Shown here one piece after another: positions 11,221 through 23,928 of a DNA stretch of 64,000 nucleotides (its first letter is position 1; each line of letters begins with the position of its first letter). The DNA is from Cinnamomum chago (Eukaryota > Streptophyta > Magnoliopsida > Laurales > Lauraceae). The stretch is from the NCBI GenBank assembly GCA_038049695.1, contig CP142460.1, positions 39,179,501-39,243,500 of the forward strand, read 5' to 3'. Under the pieces are notes generated by a model. The model saw only the letters and a list, made by a program, of their open reading frames with translations, ran no database searches and was not told the DNA's origin. The translations under genes were made by a program, and so were the position numbers.

Positions 11221-12941
11221 TGTTGGAAATAGGTGGGCCTCATGGATAGGTTTTCAAAACTTTTTGACCCACTTGACTCAGGGATCAACTATCCAGAAGA
11301 CTATAAAACTCAATCCAAGATCCATGTCCTCAATCTCAGCCATCATGATTAGTAAATAACCCTATCAAGAAGATAGAACAACAGCCAACAAGCATCCATA
11401 AAAATCTACAACATGCAAGGAAGCAGATTATACCTTAGGAGCTCGGTTGTGCTCTAATGGAGGAGTTGCATCTTTTTTTTATGATGAAACTCTTTCACGT
11501 ATCAAATAAGAATCTCCATGACCTATTGATCTTCCACGCTATGACCCGTATCAGATTCTCTTTTCTCAAGAAGATGGGTGGGATCTCCAAGAGAAAGCTC
11601 TTAAGGAAACTAGAAGAGGGAAGAGAAGAAAAGGAGCATGTGCAACTCTTGCACAAACAAGGCTTGGGCATGAATCCCTAGGTGGGGATTTTCATTGGGA
11701 CGTCCAGCCCTATAATCTCCACTATTTATAACTTTTGCAAAACCTCCTCTTTGTTATCTAATTGAAATAGAAGTCTCACTTCTCTAACAATTAGTAACTC
11801 TCTTCTTTCTAATTTAAATAAAAGTCTTACTTCCATTACAATTAGTTACTTACTATTACCACTATTAGAAGTCTTACTTCAAATAGAAATAGTAACTTTT
11901 TATTTCCTTTTAGAGTTCTACTATAATTAGTATCTTTCTAATAACTTGGGCTAGCATGGGGACCACTAGGGATTCCTTAGAAAGCTGGCTCCAACTGGGA
12001 CACCGCGACCCCACATCTCATGTGTAATCCAGGCCCACAGTTAATTGCAAATAATACCACTATATAAATGCAATTGCACTCCAGTCTCAGGAATAAATTA
12101 CAATGAAGACCCTAAACTTCCACATTACCACAAGTAGGCCCCTCTAACATTATTCATGGATCAATTGAAATAAATCTGCCCTATCCAATCTTAGATCCAC
12201 ATCTTATTATCCTTGAGCCCCAATTAATCACAGTGATCATCAGTACCATCCCATTAACTCTTAATCGAGATGGGTGCGCACTTACTAATGATAAATCCAT
12301 TAATTGGCACAAGGAGATAATATATATAGATAGATTCCATCTTGACCATTGGATGTTCCCACAGTCCTACTACGACGTACCCAAGACACCGAGGTGTTGA
12401 CCTACAGTTGGCCTCACTCATTGGTGACTCAAAGCAAATGAATAGATAGAAACTTGAGTTCATCAATGTCTCATGATTGAGAGCCTATTGCTAGGGAATT
12501 ATGAGAGCAGACCTTAAAATCGAGTTAGTATTCATAAGGTATTTCTCATGGTCCATCAATACATCCAATGTACTAGCACTATGATCCAGAATCTTATATT
12601 CCGATGATCGAGACAAATCACATTATCTCATAGTGATCAAGGTGCCGCAACCTTATCAGATGAGATGCCTAGTTTCATTGCTGGTTGTGAAGATATTTTA
12701 AGTATAAGATTTGTGACACATGTCTTCTGCATGTGGATCTCATCCATATACATATATCACATCTAATATACTAATGGGACCCGGCTCATCTCATGAACCA
12801 TTATGTCATATGTATTGGTCATGTGCATTAAGTAATAAAACACCATTCATCTCATGAAAGGAAAGCATGATTTTATTGATAAATAAAGAAATTAATCAAT
12901 TTATTACATCAACTGATGGATTGAGACCATACAATCTAACA
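11221..12941 (-). mobile_element. 3' LTR of copia element A (1.72 kb)
   Basis: The plus strand reads TGTTGGAAATAGGTGGGCC...ACAATCTAACA. On the minus strand it is TGTTAGATTGTATGG...TTTCCAACA, and it is preceded there by the polypurine tract at 12942-12952. It is related to solo LTRs D1, D2 and G but is a distinct subfamily (GACTCAGGGATCAACTATCC near the end). Confidence 0.85.
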
Positions 12942-12952
12942 ATCTCCCACTT
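12942..12952 (-). other. Polypurine tract of copia element A
   Basis: On the minus strand AAGTGGGAGAT sits directly before the LTR start TGTTAGATTG. This is the standard plus-strand primer position in plant copia elements. Confidence 0.85.
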
Positions 12953-12974
12953 GGGCTCAATGTCAGTCAGGGTT

Positions 12975-15101
12975 TCATCTCATGCCCATCCCGACTACAT
13001 GCTGCTCAAAGACTTTGGTAGCCAAAGGCTTAGTAAAGGAATCTGTCTGATTGTCTGCAGAGTTTATCTAGGTGATAGCAGTGTCACCTCTCTGCACAAT
13101 CTCTCTGACCATGTGTTACTACCTCTTTACATGCTTTTGGCTCCTGGGTTCTTTGGACTTATCGATTGCCCTGCTGTTATCACAGTAAACTGTGAGAGGC
13201 TGTCCTGCCAAAAGTACCACTCTAAGTTCCATAAGGAACCTTTTGAGCCAATCTGCTTCTTTACCTACTTCTCAAGTAGCTATAGCATAAACACATATCT
13301 AGAAGTTGATTTCTTGGAATCCTTATCTGACATGAAGTCAGAATCTGTGTAACCAACTAGAATCAGTTCATCACTGCCATAAATTAACATGTAATCTCTA
13401 ATCCTTCTCAAGTATTTGAGAATACACTTTACAGCAGTCCAATGTTCGGGTCCTGGGTTAGACTGATATTTGCTGACTAAAACCACTGCATGATAGATAT
13501 CCGGTCTAGTACTAAGCATAGCTAACCGTACCAGCACCTCATCTATGTACACATATTGGGATAAGCCTATTATCCTATTTTTCTGGTCTCAATAGAGTTT
13601 GATCCCTAGGATGTGGCTGGCTTCTCCCAAGTCCTTCATATCAAAAGTCTTAGCCAACTAAACTTTTACTATTGACAACATCGCTATATCACTCTCTAGG
13701 AGAAGATGTCGTCGACCAGAAAAATTACCCTGCCTCCTTCACTTTTCATATACACTCATGACTCATTCGTTTTTGACAAAAACCAAATGACTTGATTACC
13801 TGGTCAAAATGGATGTTCCAGCTTCGGGATGCCCCTTCAGTCCATAAATAGACTTATGCATCTTGCAAACTCTTTGCTCTTGGTTTGTAGCTACAAAACC
13901 GTCTGGCTGCACCATATAGATGTCTTCCTCAAGATGGCCGTTGAGAACGCCGTCTTGACATCCATTTGACAAATCTTATAATGAGATGAGCCGCAATGGA
14001 TAAGAGTATCCGGATGGACTTGAGCATGGCTACCGGTGAGAAGATTTCCTCATAATCGATATCTTCTTTCTGAGTATATCCTTTCGCAACAAGCCTGACC
14101 TTTAAAGGTCTCAACTTTTCCATCCAATCCTCTCTTTCTCTTGTAGACTCACTTGCACCCAATAAGTTTAATATTGGCAGGCAAGTCCACAAGTGTCCAG
14201 ACCTGATTGGAGTGCATAAACTCCATCTCAGCTTTCATAACATCTTGCCAACGTCCCGAATTGGTGTCATTAATTGCTTCATCATAGTTACAGGGATCTT
14301 GTTCTGGTTCTTCCGGGACTGCATTGTAAGACTCTCCCAAGAACGAGAACCTGTCAGGGGTCCTAACAATGCTCCCACTACGACAAGGCACTGGTGTAAT
14401 TACTAGGTTATGTATGGGTGAATTTTCTTCAAGTTCGGTCATATTTGGATTTAGAATTGATCTTTCTTTGAATTTCTTCCAAGATAACCTTTTCTTAAGA
14501 TTTTCGGTCAATCAAAAAATCTTTCTCCAGAAAAACCGTACTGGTGTTGACAAGCACTTTCTACTCTCTCTGGGATTATAGAATAGCCAACCTTTAGTTC
14601 CTTTGAGATATTCTATAAAAGTGTATACTTCCGACTTCGATTCCAATTTATCCGTCTTAACCTTCGGCACGAGTGTTGGACAACCCTTATGTTGTAGACT
14701 AGGCTTTTACTCGGACCACAACTCTCGGGGAGTCTTAGGTACAAACTTAAATCGAACGAGGTTTAGTATATACTTTGTAGTATCCAAGGCATATCCCCAA
14801 AAGGATATAGGTAATCCTGAGAAAGTTAGCATAGACCAAATCATATCTAAAAGAGTCATGTTCCTTCTTTCTGCTACTCCATTCTGTTGAGGCATACCAG
14901 GAGTAGACAACTGGGATAGAATCCCATTTTCTGATAAGTATCCCATAAAATCAGCAGAGAGATATTCCCCTCCTCGATCTGATCGAAGAGCCTTGATACT
15001 CTTACCTAATTGATTTTTCGCTTCCGCTCAAAACTCTTTGAACTTTTCAAAAATCTCGGACTTGCGGTGCAAAAGGTATATGTATCCATATCTTGAGTAA
15101 T
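12975..15101 (-). pseudogene. Copia A pol, second part: integrase end, reverse transcriptase, RNase H (decayed)
   Basis: Minus-strand reading shows, in order: integrase core (KALRSDRGGEYLS, then GMPQQNGVAERRN at 14707-14946, carrying an acidic residue and the catalytic glutamate); the linker to RT with [12 protein letters not shown] and [10 protein letters not shown] (14149-14511); RT start [21 protein letters not shown] (13929-14192); a YVDD-region remnant reading FLVDDIF, two residues short, near 13710; RNase H with RPDIYHAVVLVSKYQSNPGP and VGYTDSDF (13280-13552); and the terminal FTKPLATKVFEQHVVGMGMR followed by TGA at 12975-12977. Several frameshifts, internal stops and a deletion joining the YIDEVL block to the RNase H entry make it non-functional. 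It joins in frame with 36044-36772 across insertion B. Confidence 0.9.
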
Positions 15102-16530
15102 TGTCGCGACCCCGGACAGGCCCCGCGGGTCCAATCCAGGATCGGGAACTGTTTAATGCGGTGAAGTAAGGTGTGCACATTTATTTAATTTCCCACAGGT
15201 GTCCGCGGTGAGGATATCGTATCAATATAACATTGTTTAAATGCGGAAGCGTATAGCAAATCAAATTGGTACGTCATTTCAAAATCACAAGACTAATAAC
15301 ATATGCAAATAATTTGATGTCAAAGTGAGCAATGATCATTAGCGTTTCCCAAGAGTAATTGTTAAAATTTATACAAAGATCATTTAATTAATAACCCATA
15401 AATAAAGGCCAACAAAGGCCAGTACAACCCAAAATAATCCCTCAAGAATATGTTAAACAATTCCCAAAATGTTACGTCTCTCGTGGCAACCAAATGTCTA
15501 AACGACATCATCGGCATGCCACTCAACTAAACGTTGCAGTTCGCCGACCGTCTCCTCAAGCTCCATCTCGAAATAAATAACGTCTGAACCTGAGTACCAA
15601 AGAGAAAGGATCAGACACGACGGTCTGGCAGGCGGGTGAAAAGATGTAACAATATATAATAAACGAAATACCTTAGAAAACATTAACACCTTTTCAAACA
15701 ATAACTTTCATAAAAGAAATAAATCATTTACTGGAAAATAAATAAGCAATATAAAACATGTAAGGTATCCAAAGAATCGGGAACTAGCAAGATGGCAATC
15801 ACACGAAGCTAGGTCCTCTATCACCGAAGTGACATGAGTATAACGGGACGTTGGTCTCAGTCACACAAGGTGAGGAGATTCAATGAAACATACATATACA
15901 ATATAAATATATGGGACGGGACCACGGTAGCAAACCGGGTATCGGGACAGGACCGCAGTAATAAACCGGGCATCGGGATCCAAACTGCAGCTGGTAGGAC
16001 GGGAGGAGGATCTCCAAGTCGGTGGATTAAACCGACAAGGTTATCGAAGCTTGGTGATGTCGACTCATAGGTCAAATAACAGAAATCAAGACATATATAA
16101 AATACACCAAGTGCAAGTATGTAAACAAGCGGGACGAGGTGTTCAAAGGAACAACTGTCATCTCATGTCGGGCAATGCATTTTAGGAATAGCAAGTCATG
16201 TGGTATAAATCTCGAGAGCAAGGAAATACAAATGAAATATTGAAGTTTCTGACAAAATGTCAGGTTCAAGATTTATCCAAAGTGAATAGGGGTCTCGTAC
16301 GTCGAATTAATAACATCTTGGTACTCTTGAGTTTGGAGACATTCCGAGCTCCTTATACACCTCGGTAATTTCAAAGCATTCAATGGATCTTCGTGATGTG
16401 ATTTCTTTCTCAAATGGGCTTAATACATATTTCCAAGTGAACAGTCCCCATCATTCTCTAAAAGTGTTCACAAATGATTGGGACGGAAACCCTCTAAATT
16501 TCTCTTCATCTCAAAATTCCTAGGTAAGGT

Positions 16531-16830
16531 CGGTCACCTGGCGGTTAGCAGCCGATAGGTTCGGCGGTTAGCCCCTAGCTAACCGCAATGCTAACCACGG
16601 TTGTTCTGACAGAATGTAGCTTTCTGGAATTGTAACCGTGAATAGGTTCGGTTACCTGGCAGTTAGTCGCCAATGAGTTCGGCAGTTAGCCGCTGGCTAA
16701 CTGTGAGGCTGACCGCGCCTTCAGAAGAGAAAAGTAGCTCCCTGAAATTGTAACCGAACTTGGGTCGATTAACTGCCAGTAACCAGGCGGCTAGCCGACA
16801 GGTGACCGCCAGCTGACCACCCAGCTATGG
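16531..16830. repeat. GGTTAGC / GCTAACC inverted-motif array in LTR B
   Basis: Many copies of GCGGTTAGC, GGTTAGCC and GCTAACCGC lie in both orientations, mixed with GGTTACCTGG and CAGTTAG variants. A clear inverted repeat is GCGGTTAGC..GCTAACCGC at 16564-16586 (9-bp arms, 5-base loop). The phrase GTAACCG..GGTTCGGTTACCTGGCAGTTAG recurs about every 100 bp (16531, 16650, 16760). It occupies a position in the LTR similar to that of the CTCGAG array in relatives. Confidence 0.7.
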
Positions 16831-18018
16831 GAAATTCACACTAAGTTCAGATCCGAGCCTTTTCTTCTTCCACTCAATTCCCTTCGTTTCCCATCCATTT
16901 TTCTGCAATGAGATGAGCTAAGAAGCTCCTCCAAATTATCACTTAACATTTCCCAAAGACTTCTACGAGCATTCATCAAATCACCTCCTTCTACACCCCA
17001 TTCAATCATAAGAGAGAGAAATCCACCAATCACAAGCATTCATTGAGCCATAACAAGCACTAAATGAAAGATCAAAACTAATGTTTCCAAGACATTAAAT
17101 AAGCTAGCAAGATGCATTTATGGGCATTTATTCCAAATCAATGCAAGTTAGGAATAATTAAAGAAATCATATACATTTCTCATGAAAACCATTTAACACT
17201 CTAAATATCTATTCATCCACTTGCCTTGGGTCCAAGCTAGCAAATCGATCTCTTCTAATCACTCTCTAAGCTCAAATCACCAATCTACACAAAACCCCCA
17301 AATATAACCATTACAAACCCTAAAAGATCAAAACAATGAAATAGAAAGAGGGAGCCTCCAATAATGGAGATGGAGCTTCTCTAGGGTCACAAGAACACAT
17401 GTCTAGAAGATGGAAATGATCACTTACTTGGAAGGTCCTCTAATGGCAAGAGTTGTTTCAAAGAGAGCTTCAATGGTGATGGATTTCTCTTCCAATAGTA
17501 TCAATGGAGAGCTTTGTAAGACCCCGTCCCAAGTGACCTCGACTAGTGTTAATTAAGTGGTGTTTTAATTCTAAGTGTGATTAGTGGATTTTGATTAAGT
17601 GGGATTAGAATAGCTTTTAATATAGGTTTGAGGAATTTTGAGTGCCTTTGTGACTAGTGGGGCCCATTGGGGGTTCCTTTTATGACTTTGCATTTACTTG
17701 GGGGATTATCTGAGATTCTTGTGTTTATTGTTATAATCCCGTTTTATTTTTCTTGTTAATTCATACAACTTTTATGTTGATCCCATGCCTATTTGAGACC
17801 CTGAAACCCGACTTTCCTAGCATTGAGGGCAAAACAGTCATTGTGCACTAAATCTGTACCCAAAATTTGATATTCCCGAAACTCGAGAAACATATACTTT
17901 ATGGAAACAAGATATTTCGACGATCACTTTTCTCTTCTTCATCGAATTCGTTCGAGGCCCCAATAAACATGATTTCAGCCCATGAAGGTTTCTAGTGGTG
18001 GGACCCCACTCCATCTTC

Positions 18019-18026
18019 TATATAAG
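18019..18026 (+). promoter_or_regulatory. TATA box of the gypsy C 5' LTR
   Basis: TATATAAG is followed by GAGAACCTTTCTCTCC and a CCAGCACAAGAACCATT leader start. The same box is kept in the 3' LTR at 32738-32745. On the plus strand this would drive the genomic transcript of C. Confidence 0.65.
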
Positions 18027-18870
18027 GAGAACCTTTCTCTCCTTTTTCCCATTTCCAGCACAAGAACCATTAACCTAGGGTTTTTTCCATTTTTTCCCTT
18101 TTCCTCTAGCTCTTCCATCTCCCAATCCACTACCAAACCTTTGCCATTGGAGAATTACTTGTCACCATCTTATTCCTCATCACCATAGTTTTCCATTGAT
18201 ACCATTTTGAGAGAAAACCTCCCATTCCAAGATCTTCATTGAAGTACTCTTGCTCATTTGGAGAACCTACAAGTAAGCAACCATCCCCATCTCTTGGATT
18301 TGTGTTCCCTTGACCTTGAAGAGGTTCCATTTCTATTATTGTAAGGTTTCTCTTTCTATTTCTTGTGTTGACCCTTTTAGGGTTTGTTTTTGGGGATTTT
18401 TGTTATAGCTTGGATCTTTGTCTTGGAGTGTTTAGAGCTTATTATTGATTAGCTTGGACCTAAGGCAAGTGGATGAATTGATTTTTATGAGCTTTCAATG
18501 ATTTTATAAGAAATGTGATTTATTGTGTTGCTTTCAACTCATGCCCAATTAATGCATTGACTTGAAATAAATGTTCATGAAAGAACCTTGATAGTGTATT
18601 TATTGTCATAGAAATGTTTTGATTTATGGCATTCAATGTTATCTTGTTTTATCTCAAATGTACTCTTGTGTGTAGCGGTTTCCTTCCCTTCTTTCTTTGT
18701 ATTTGGATGTGATATTGTTGGAGGAAGATGGAATTGATGTTGTAGGAGATTTAATATTGATTTAGATGAAGTTTTGAACCCCTCATTTGGTGTATTCAAG
18801 GGGATAAAAGGGAGGTTGTAGAAGGAGGAGAAAGAGGAGAGAATAATTGTCCCGGAATTAGTTTCTGGAC

Positions 18871-19155
18871 AATTCACTCGAACGAACATGACACTTCGCT
18901 CGAGTGAAGTGTCCAGAAAAGGGTTCGAGTCATTCTAGAGGACAGTTCGCTCAAGCGGACCCTTTGTCGCTCGAGCGAACCCTCCCAGAACACGTTCCAG
19001 AGAGTGGTTAGTTCGAGTGAACTGAACCTTCGTTCGAGCCAACCTGATACTGGTTGAGTTCGCTCGAGCGACCTCAAAATCGCTCGAGAGAACCCACCCA
19101 GACAACTATTCCAGAGAGCTCACCGCTTGAGCGAACCTATAGTCCGCTCGAGCGA
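18871..19155. repeat. CTCGAG palindrome array in the gypsy C 5' LTR
   Basis: Repeated CGCTCGAGCGA-type units and diverged forms lie between short spacers such as TGTCCAGAAA and ACCCTCCCAGAAC. Exact CTCGAG cores are near 18899, 18971, 19061, 19082 and 19146. The array lies about 850 bp downstream of the TATA box, so it would be transcribed. The 3' LTR has the equivalent array at 33591-33855. Confidence 0.85.
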
Positions 19156-19857
19156 TGGGTACTGTTCACCTGGGGCTGTTTTGGGAGCATAAGTTAAATG
19201 TTTTATGATTGTAAGAGGTTTGTTGGGAGCCCTATTGCAATGAGAAGAACCGTTCATATGATTTGACATCCGTTTGAGAAAGAAACCACATCACGAAGAC
19301 TTCATTTGAAGTTTTGAGAATCCTAAGGTTTATAAGGAGCCCGGAATGTCCCCTAACTCAAAGAGTACCAAGTTGTCATTAAATCAACATACGGGACCCC
19401 TATTCACCTTAAACAAATCTTAAACCCCGATACTTGTCTTGAGATTTCGAAAGTTCATTTGTATTTCATTATTCCCAAATTTCTTATGCATTCCCGAATA
19501 TATTGAAATTGAAATTGTAGCATTTTGTTAATCCTGATAAGCATGCCCGGATTGATATGACAGTTGTGCCTTTGAGCACCCCCGTCTCGTTTATTTATGT
19601 ACTTGCACTTGATGTGTTTCATACATGTTTTGATCTTGTCATTTGACCTATGAGTCGGCACCACTAAGAGTGGATAACCCTGTTGGTCTGATTAACCGAC
19701 TTGGAGATCCCCCTCTTGTCCCGCCAGCTGCAGTTTGGATCCCGCTACCCGGTTGTTACCGTGGTCTTGACCCGATCCCCCGGATTGCTACCATGGTTCT
19801 CGATGCCCGGCTCGCTACTGTGGTCATGTCCCATATGTTATATGTATATGTATATAT

Positions 19858-21608
19858 TGTTAGTTTTATGGCCTCAATACCAAGTATATGATGTAATAAA
19901 TTGATAAATTTCTTTATTTATCAATACAGTTATGCTTTCCTTTCATGAGATGAATGGTGTTTAATTATATACTTGCACATAACCAATACGAATGACATAA
20001 TGGTTCATGAGATGAACCGGAGTCCACAAGTATACTAGATGTAATACATGTGTGTGGATGAAATCCACATACAGGAGACATGTATTGCAAATCTTATACT
20101 TAAATATCTTCACAACCAGTGATGAGATTGGGCATCTCATCTGACAAGGTTGCAGCACTTTGATCACTATGAGATAGTGTGATTTGTCTCGATCATCAGA
20201 ATGTAAGATTCTGGATCATGGTGCCGGTACATTGGATGTATTGAAGGACAATGAGAAGCACCTTATATACACTATCTTTACTTTAAGGTCTGCTCTCATA
20301 ATTCCCTAGCAATAGGCTCATAATCCTGAGACATTAATGAACTCAAGTTTCTATCTATTCATTTGCTTTGAGTTACCAATGAGTGAGGCCAATTGTAGGT
20401 CAACACCTCAGTGATTTGGGTACGTGGTAGTAGAGCTGTGGGAACATTCAATGCTCAAGATGGAATCTATCTTTACTATCTCCTTGCGCCAATTAATGGA
20501 TTTGTCATTGGTAAGTGCACACCCATTCCGATTAAGAGTTAATTGGATCGGTACCAAATGATCACAATAATTAATTGGGGCTCAAGGATAATAAGATATG
20601 GATCTAATTTGGTGGACAAGTCCAATTGATCCATTGATATAGATGGAGGGGCCTACTTGTGGTAATTGGGAAGTTTAGGATCTTCATTGTAATTTATTCT
20701 TAAGACTGGAGTTCAATTGCATTTATATAGTGAAGTTATTTACAATTAACTGTGGGCCCGGATTGTACATGAGATGTGGGGTCGCGTGTCCCAGTTGGAC
20801 CCAGCTTTCTAAGGAATCCCTAGTGGTCCCCACGCTAGCCCAAGTTATTAGAAAGATACTAATTCTAGTAGAACTCTAAAAGGAAATAGAAAGTTACTAT
20901 TTCTATTTGAAGTGAGACTTCTAATAGTGGTAATAGTAAGTTACTAATTATTAATGGAAGTGAGACTTCTATTTTAATCAGAAAAAGAGAATGTTACTAA
21001 TCATATTTGAAGTAAGACTTCTAATTGTGATTTAGTATGTTACTAATTATTGTGGAAGTAAGACTTCTATTTCAATTAGTAGGAGGAGGTTGCTTAAGAG
21101 CTATAAATTAGAGGAGGAGTGCCTTGGACGTCCCGTATGCACAATTCCACTATTTGGAATTCACGCCCAAGCCTAGGATTGTGCAAGTGTTGCACACTTC
21201 TTTTCCTCTCCCTCTTCTAGTTTCCTTTAGGGTTTTCTCTTGGAGATTCCACCATCTTCTTGAGAAAACAAAATCTGATACGGGTTATAGCGTGGAAGAT
21301 CAAAAGGTGTTGGAGATTCTGATTTGATCAGTGAAAGTATTTCATCATCAAAGAAAGTCACAACTTCTCCATTAGAGCATTACTAACCTCCAAAGGTATA
21401 ATTTACATCCATGTATGTTGTAGATTTCGTGGTTGCATATTTAGGTGTTGTTTTCTATCTTCTAGATAGGTTATATTGATGTACATGATTTATGACTTTG
21501 AGGGATTGCATCCTGGATTGAGTTTGTTGCCTTCTAGATAGTTGATCCCTGCATCAAGTGGGTCAAAACTTTTTGAAACCTATCTAAATGGCCCACCTAT
21601 TTCCAACG
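19858..21608 (+). mobile_element. Solo copia LTR D1 (1.75 kb) in the 5' LTR of C
   Basis: It starts TGTTAGTTTTATGGCCTCAATACC and ends CCTATTTCCAACG, flanked by TATAT (19853-19857 and 21609-21613). The last base is G where relatives have A. The undisturbed 3' LTR of C reads straight across this point (about 34550), which confirms the insertion. A TATA box CTATAAATTA lies at 21101-21110. No internal copia sequence remains. Confidence 0.92.
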
Positions 21609-22419
21609 TATATTTCGTTGTTTCTCCTCACCTCGTGTGACTGAGATCAACGCCTTGATATTGCTCTGTCACTTCGGTGATAGAGGACTTAGCTTCGTGT
21701 GGTTGCCATCTTGCTTGTTTCCCGTTTCCTTAGTTACCTTTACATGTTTTACATCGCATTCTTGTATTTGAATAAATGATTTATCTCTTTTATGGAAATT
21801 GTCATTTAAACAGGTTTAAATGCTTTTGAAGGTAAATTCATTTATTATTATATTGTTATGTCTCTTCACTCATTTGTCAAACCGTCGTGTTTGACCCACT
21901 CTTTGGTACTCAGGTCCGGACATTGTCTATCTCGAGGAGGAGCTTGAGGACGCGGGCGGTGAACCGCAACGCCTAGTTGAGTGGCATGCTGATGATGTCG
22001 TTTAAACATTTGATTGCCTTGAGAGACGTAACATTTTGGGAACGTTTAACCATTCTTTGGGGCTAGGTACTTTGTCTATGTTGGCCTTTGTTGGCCTCTA
22101 TTTTTGGAATGTAATTAAATGATCTTTTGTATAAACTTAATTTAACTTTACTTTTGGGAAAGCACTAATAATCATTGCTCATTCTGATACTTGGTTTATA
22201 TATATGATTTTATCTTGTGACTAGAATTGAATTATGAATGTTTGATTTGCTACACGCTTCCGCACTTAACAAAAATGTACTATGGTGTTGTGATATCCTC
22301 CCCGCAGACACCTGTGGGAAATTAAATAAACATAAATAAATGTTTAACGTACACACATCATCAATGAGTCCCGATCCGAATTAAGACCTCGGTGGACCCG
22401 GTCCAGGGCTACGACAGAC

Positions 22420-22431
22420 TGGTATCAAAGC
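22420..22431 (+). other. Primer-binding site of gypsy C (initiator tRNA-Met type)
   Basis: TGGTATCAAAGC lies 3 bp after the 5' LTR end and differs at one position from the usual plant Met primer site TGGTATCAGAGC. Confidence 0.85.
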
Positions 22432-22576
22432 GAGACGTGTTTCAAGCAATTAAAAGAAACTAGAAATCCTAAGGACGTGGCGAGGATTCATTAGACTTTT
22501 CGTTAGCTAGTATCGTGTGAGCAATGTGTGACCCTTTATTTGATTATTTTGCGCTAACAACTTGTTTTGCAGCATC

Positions 22577-23928
22577 ATGCCACCTCGTAAGAGACCGATA
22601 AACGACAACCCCTCCGCAAGAAATAGTGATCACACAGGGCCAGTTGAAGAGGACAGGGTTGATAACAACATGCCAAATCAATTCCAACAGATGATGCAGG
22701 CAATGCTTGACCAACAGCGTCAGGCCAATGAGAACCAGGCTAGATTGCCAGAGCAAATACTTAAGAGAAAGGAAGATCATGCTAGGGAATTGGCAGAAAT
22801 GCAAAGGCAACTGTTAGAAGTGTTACAGAGAAGACCAGAACCGGTACAACCTCAACCTGTTATTGTCATCAATCAGAGGCAACATGACCCAAACGCTTTG
22901 TTTGAACGGTTTCGGAAGAGAGATCTGAAGGAATTCCTAGGCATAGAGGATCCATTAGTTGCAGATGACTGGCTAGAGCATACCGAGAACATCTTTGAGT
23001 TCTTTCAATGCACCGGATGAGATAGAGTGAAACTTGCATCATCCCTCTTTAACGGTGCAGTAGACATATGGTGGAAGACAGTCAGAGTTGAATACAGGGC
23101 TATGGCAGATGCAGTGGCTTGGGCAAATTTCAAGAGGCAGTTTCATGATAAATATGTACCCGCCCACATCAAGAGACAGAAGGCAGTGGAATTCCAACAG
23201 CTTGTGCAAGGGAATATGACAGTCCTCGAATACCTCACAAAGTTCGAGAGATTGTCTAGATATGCTCCGGAATTGGTGGACACGGTAGAAAAGAAAATTA
23301 CAAAGTTCCTAGAGGGACTTAACCCCATCATTAAGAGAGACGCCACGGGCGTAGTGCCACCTGTCACTTTCGAGGAAGCTATCAAGAGAGCCTACAAGTT
23401 TGAGAACTTTCACAACAAGATCCTTAGGGTTCAAGGAAAAGGATAAGCTCATCAACAGAACTACCAGCAGAAGAATCATCAGAACAAGAAGCAGCGGACA
23501 GAACTGAATACTCAGAATCCATTGGTCTGTACCCACTGTGGGAAGAACCATGAGAGTGCACAGTGTCGTACACTTACGGGAGCATGCTTCAGATGTGGTT
23601 CCATGAACCATCAGATGAGAGACTATCCAAGGCAGAATAGATAGAATTAGCAGCAACAAGGGACACAACGCCTAACACCACCACAGAATGCAATCGTTGT
23701 TCAGAATCAGGAAAGGTCACTTCAGCAACAGGCACCACAGCAATAGCATAGACCACAACAGTAGCAACAGGCCCGTCAACAGGGATAGAACCAGAATCAG
23801 CGTGCACCACAACAGAACAGAAACGTCCAGCAAGGCAAGCCACAGTAGGCTCAGAATAGGCCACAACATCGAGGGCAAATCTATGCGGTTAATAGAGCTG
23901 ATACAGAGGCAGCAGGCAATGTAGTGGA
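22577..23928 (+). pseudogene. Gag of gypsy C with two zinc knuckles (stops inside)
   Basis: The first ATG is at 22577, giving a start MPPRKRP. The N-terminal ~110 residues are glutamine- and charge-rich. The capsid (Retrotrans_gag) region follows with DPLVADDWLEHTENIFEFF, then WWKTVRVEY and FKRQFHDKYVP. Two zinc knuckles follow at 23528-23626: CTHCGKNHESAQC, with three rather than four residues before the histidine, and CFRCGSMNHQMRDY, in which the last cysteine is replaced by tyrosine. In-frame stops occur at 23018, 23444, 23642 and 23648 and several more in the glutamine-rich tail. The frame runs to the insertion point of D2 and continues after it into protease. Gag would form the particle and bind RNA; this copy cannot. 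Confidence 0.9.

Larger units (their letters stand above)
17515..22416 (+). repeat. 5' LTR of gypsy C, containing solo LTR D1
   Basis: It starts TGTAAGACCCCGTCCCAAGTGACC and ends GGGCTACGACA just before the primer site. It contains a TATA box (18019-18026), a CTCGAG palindrome array (18871-19155), a three-copy ~30-bp module (19735-19830), and solo LTR D1 at 19858-21608. Net length is about 3.15 kb. Confidence 0.93.

Noticed and set aside
12867-13352. 161-residue open frame on the plus strand
   Set aside because: It is antisense to the decayed RNase H end of copia A and covers its polypurine tract and LTR.
13640-13790. Intact copia reverse transcriptase
   Set aside because: The YVDD region is shortened and followed by stops and a deletion, so only a remnant is called.
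18871-19155. CRISPR-like appearance of palindromic repeats
   Set aside because: Repeat units are short and irregular, spacers are not uniform, and the setting is a plant LTR.
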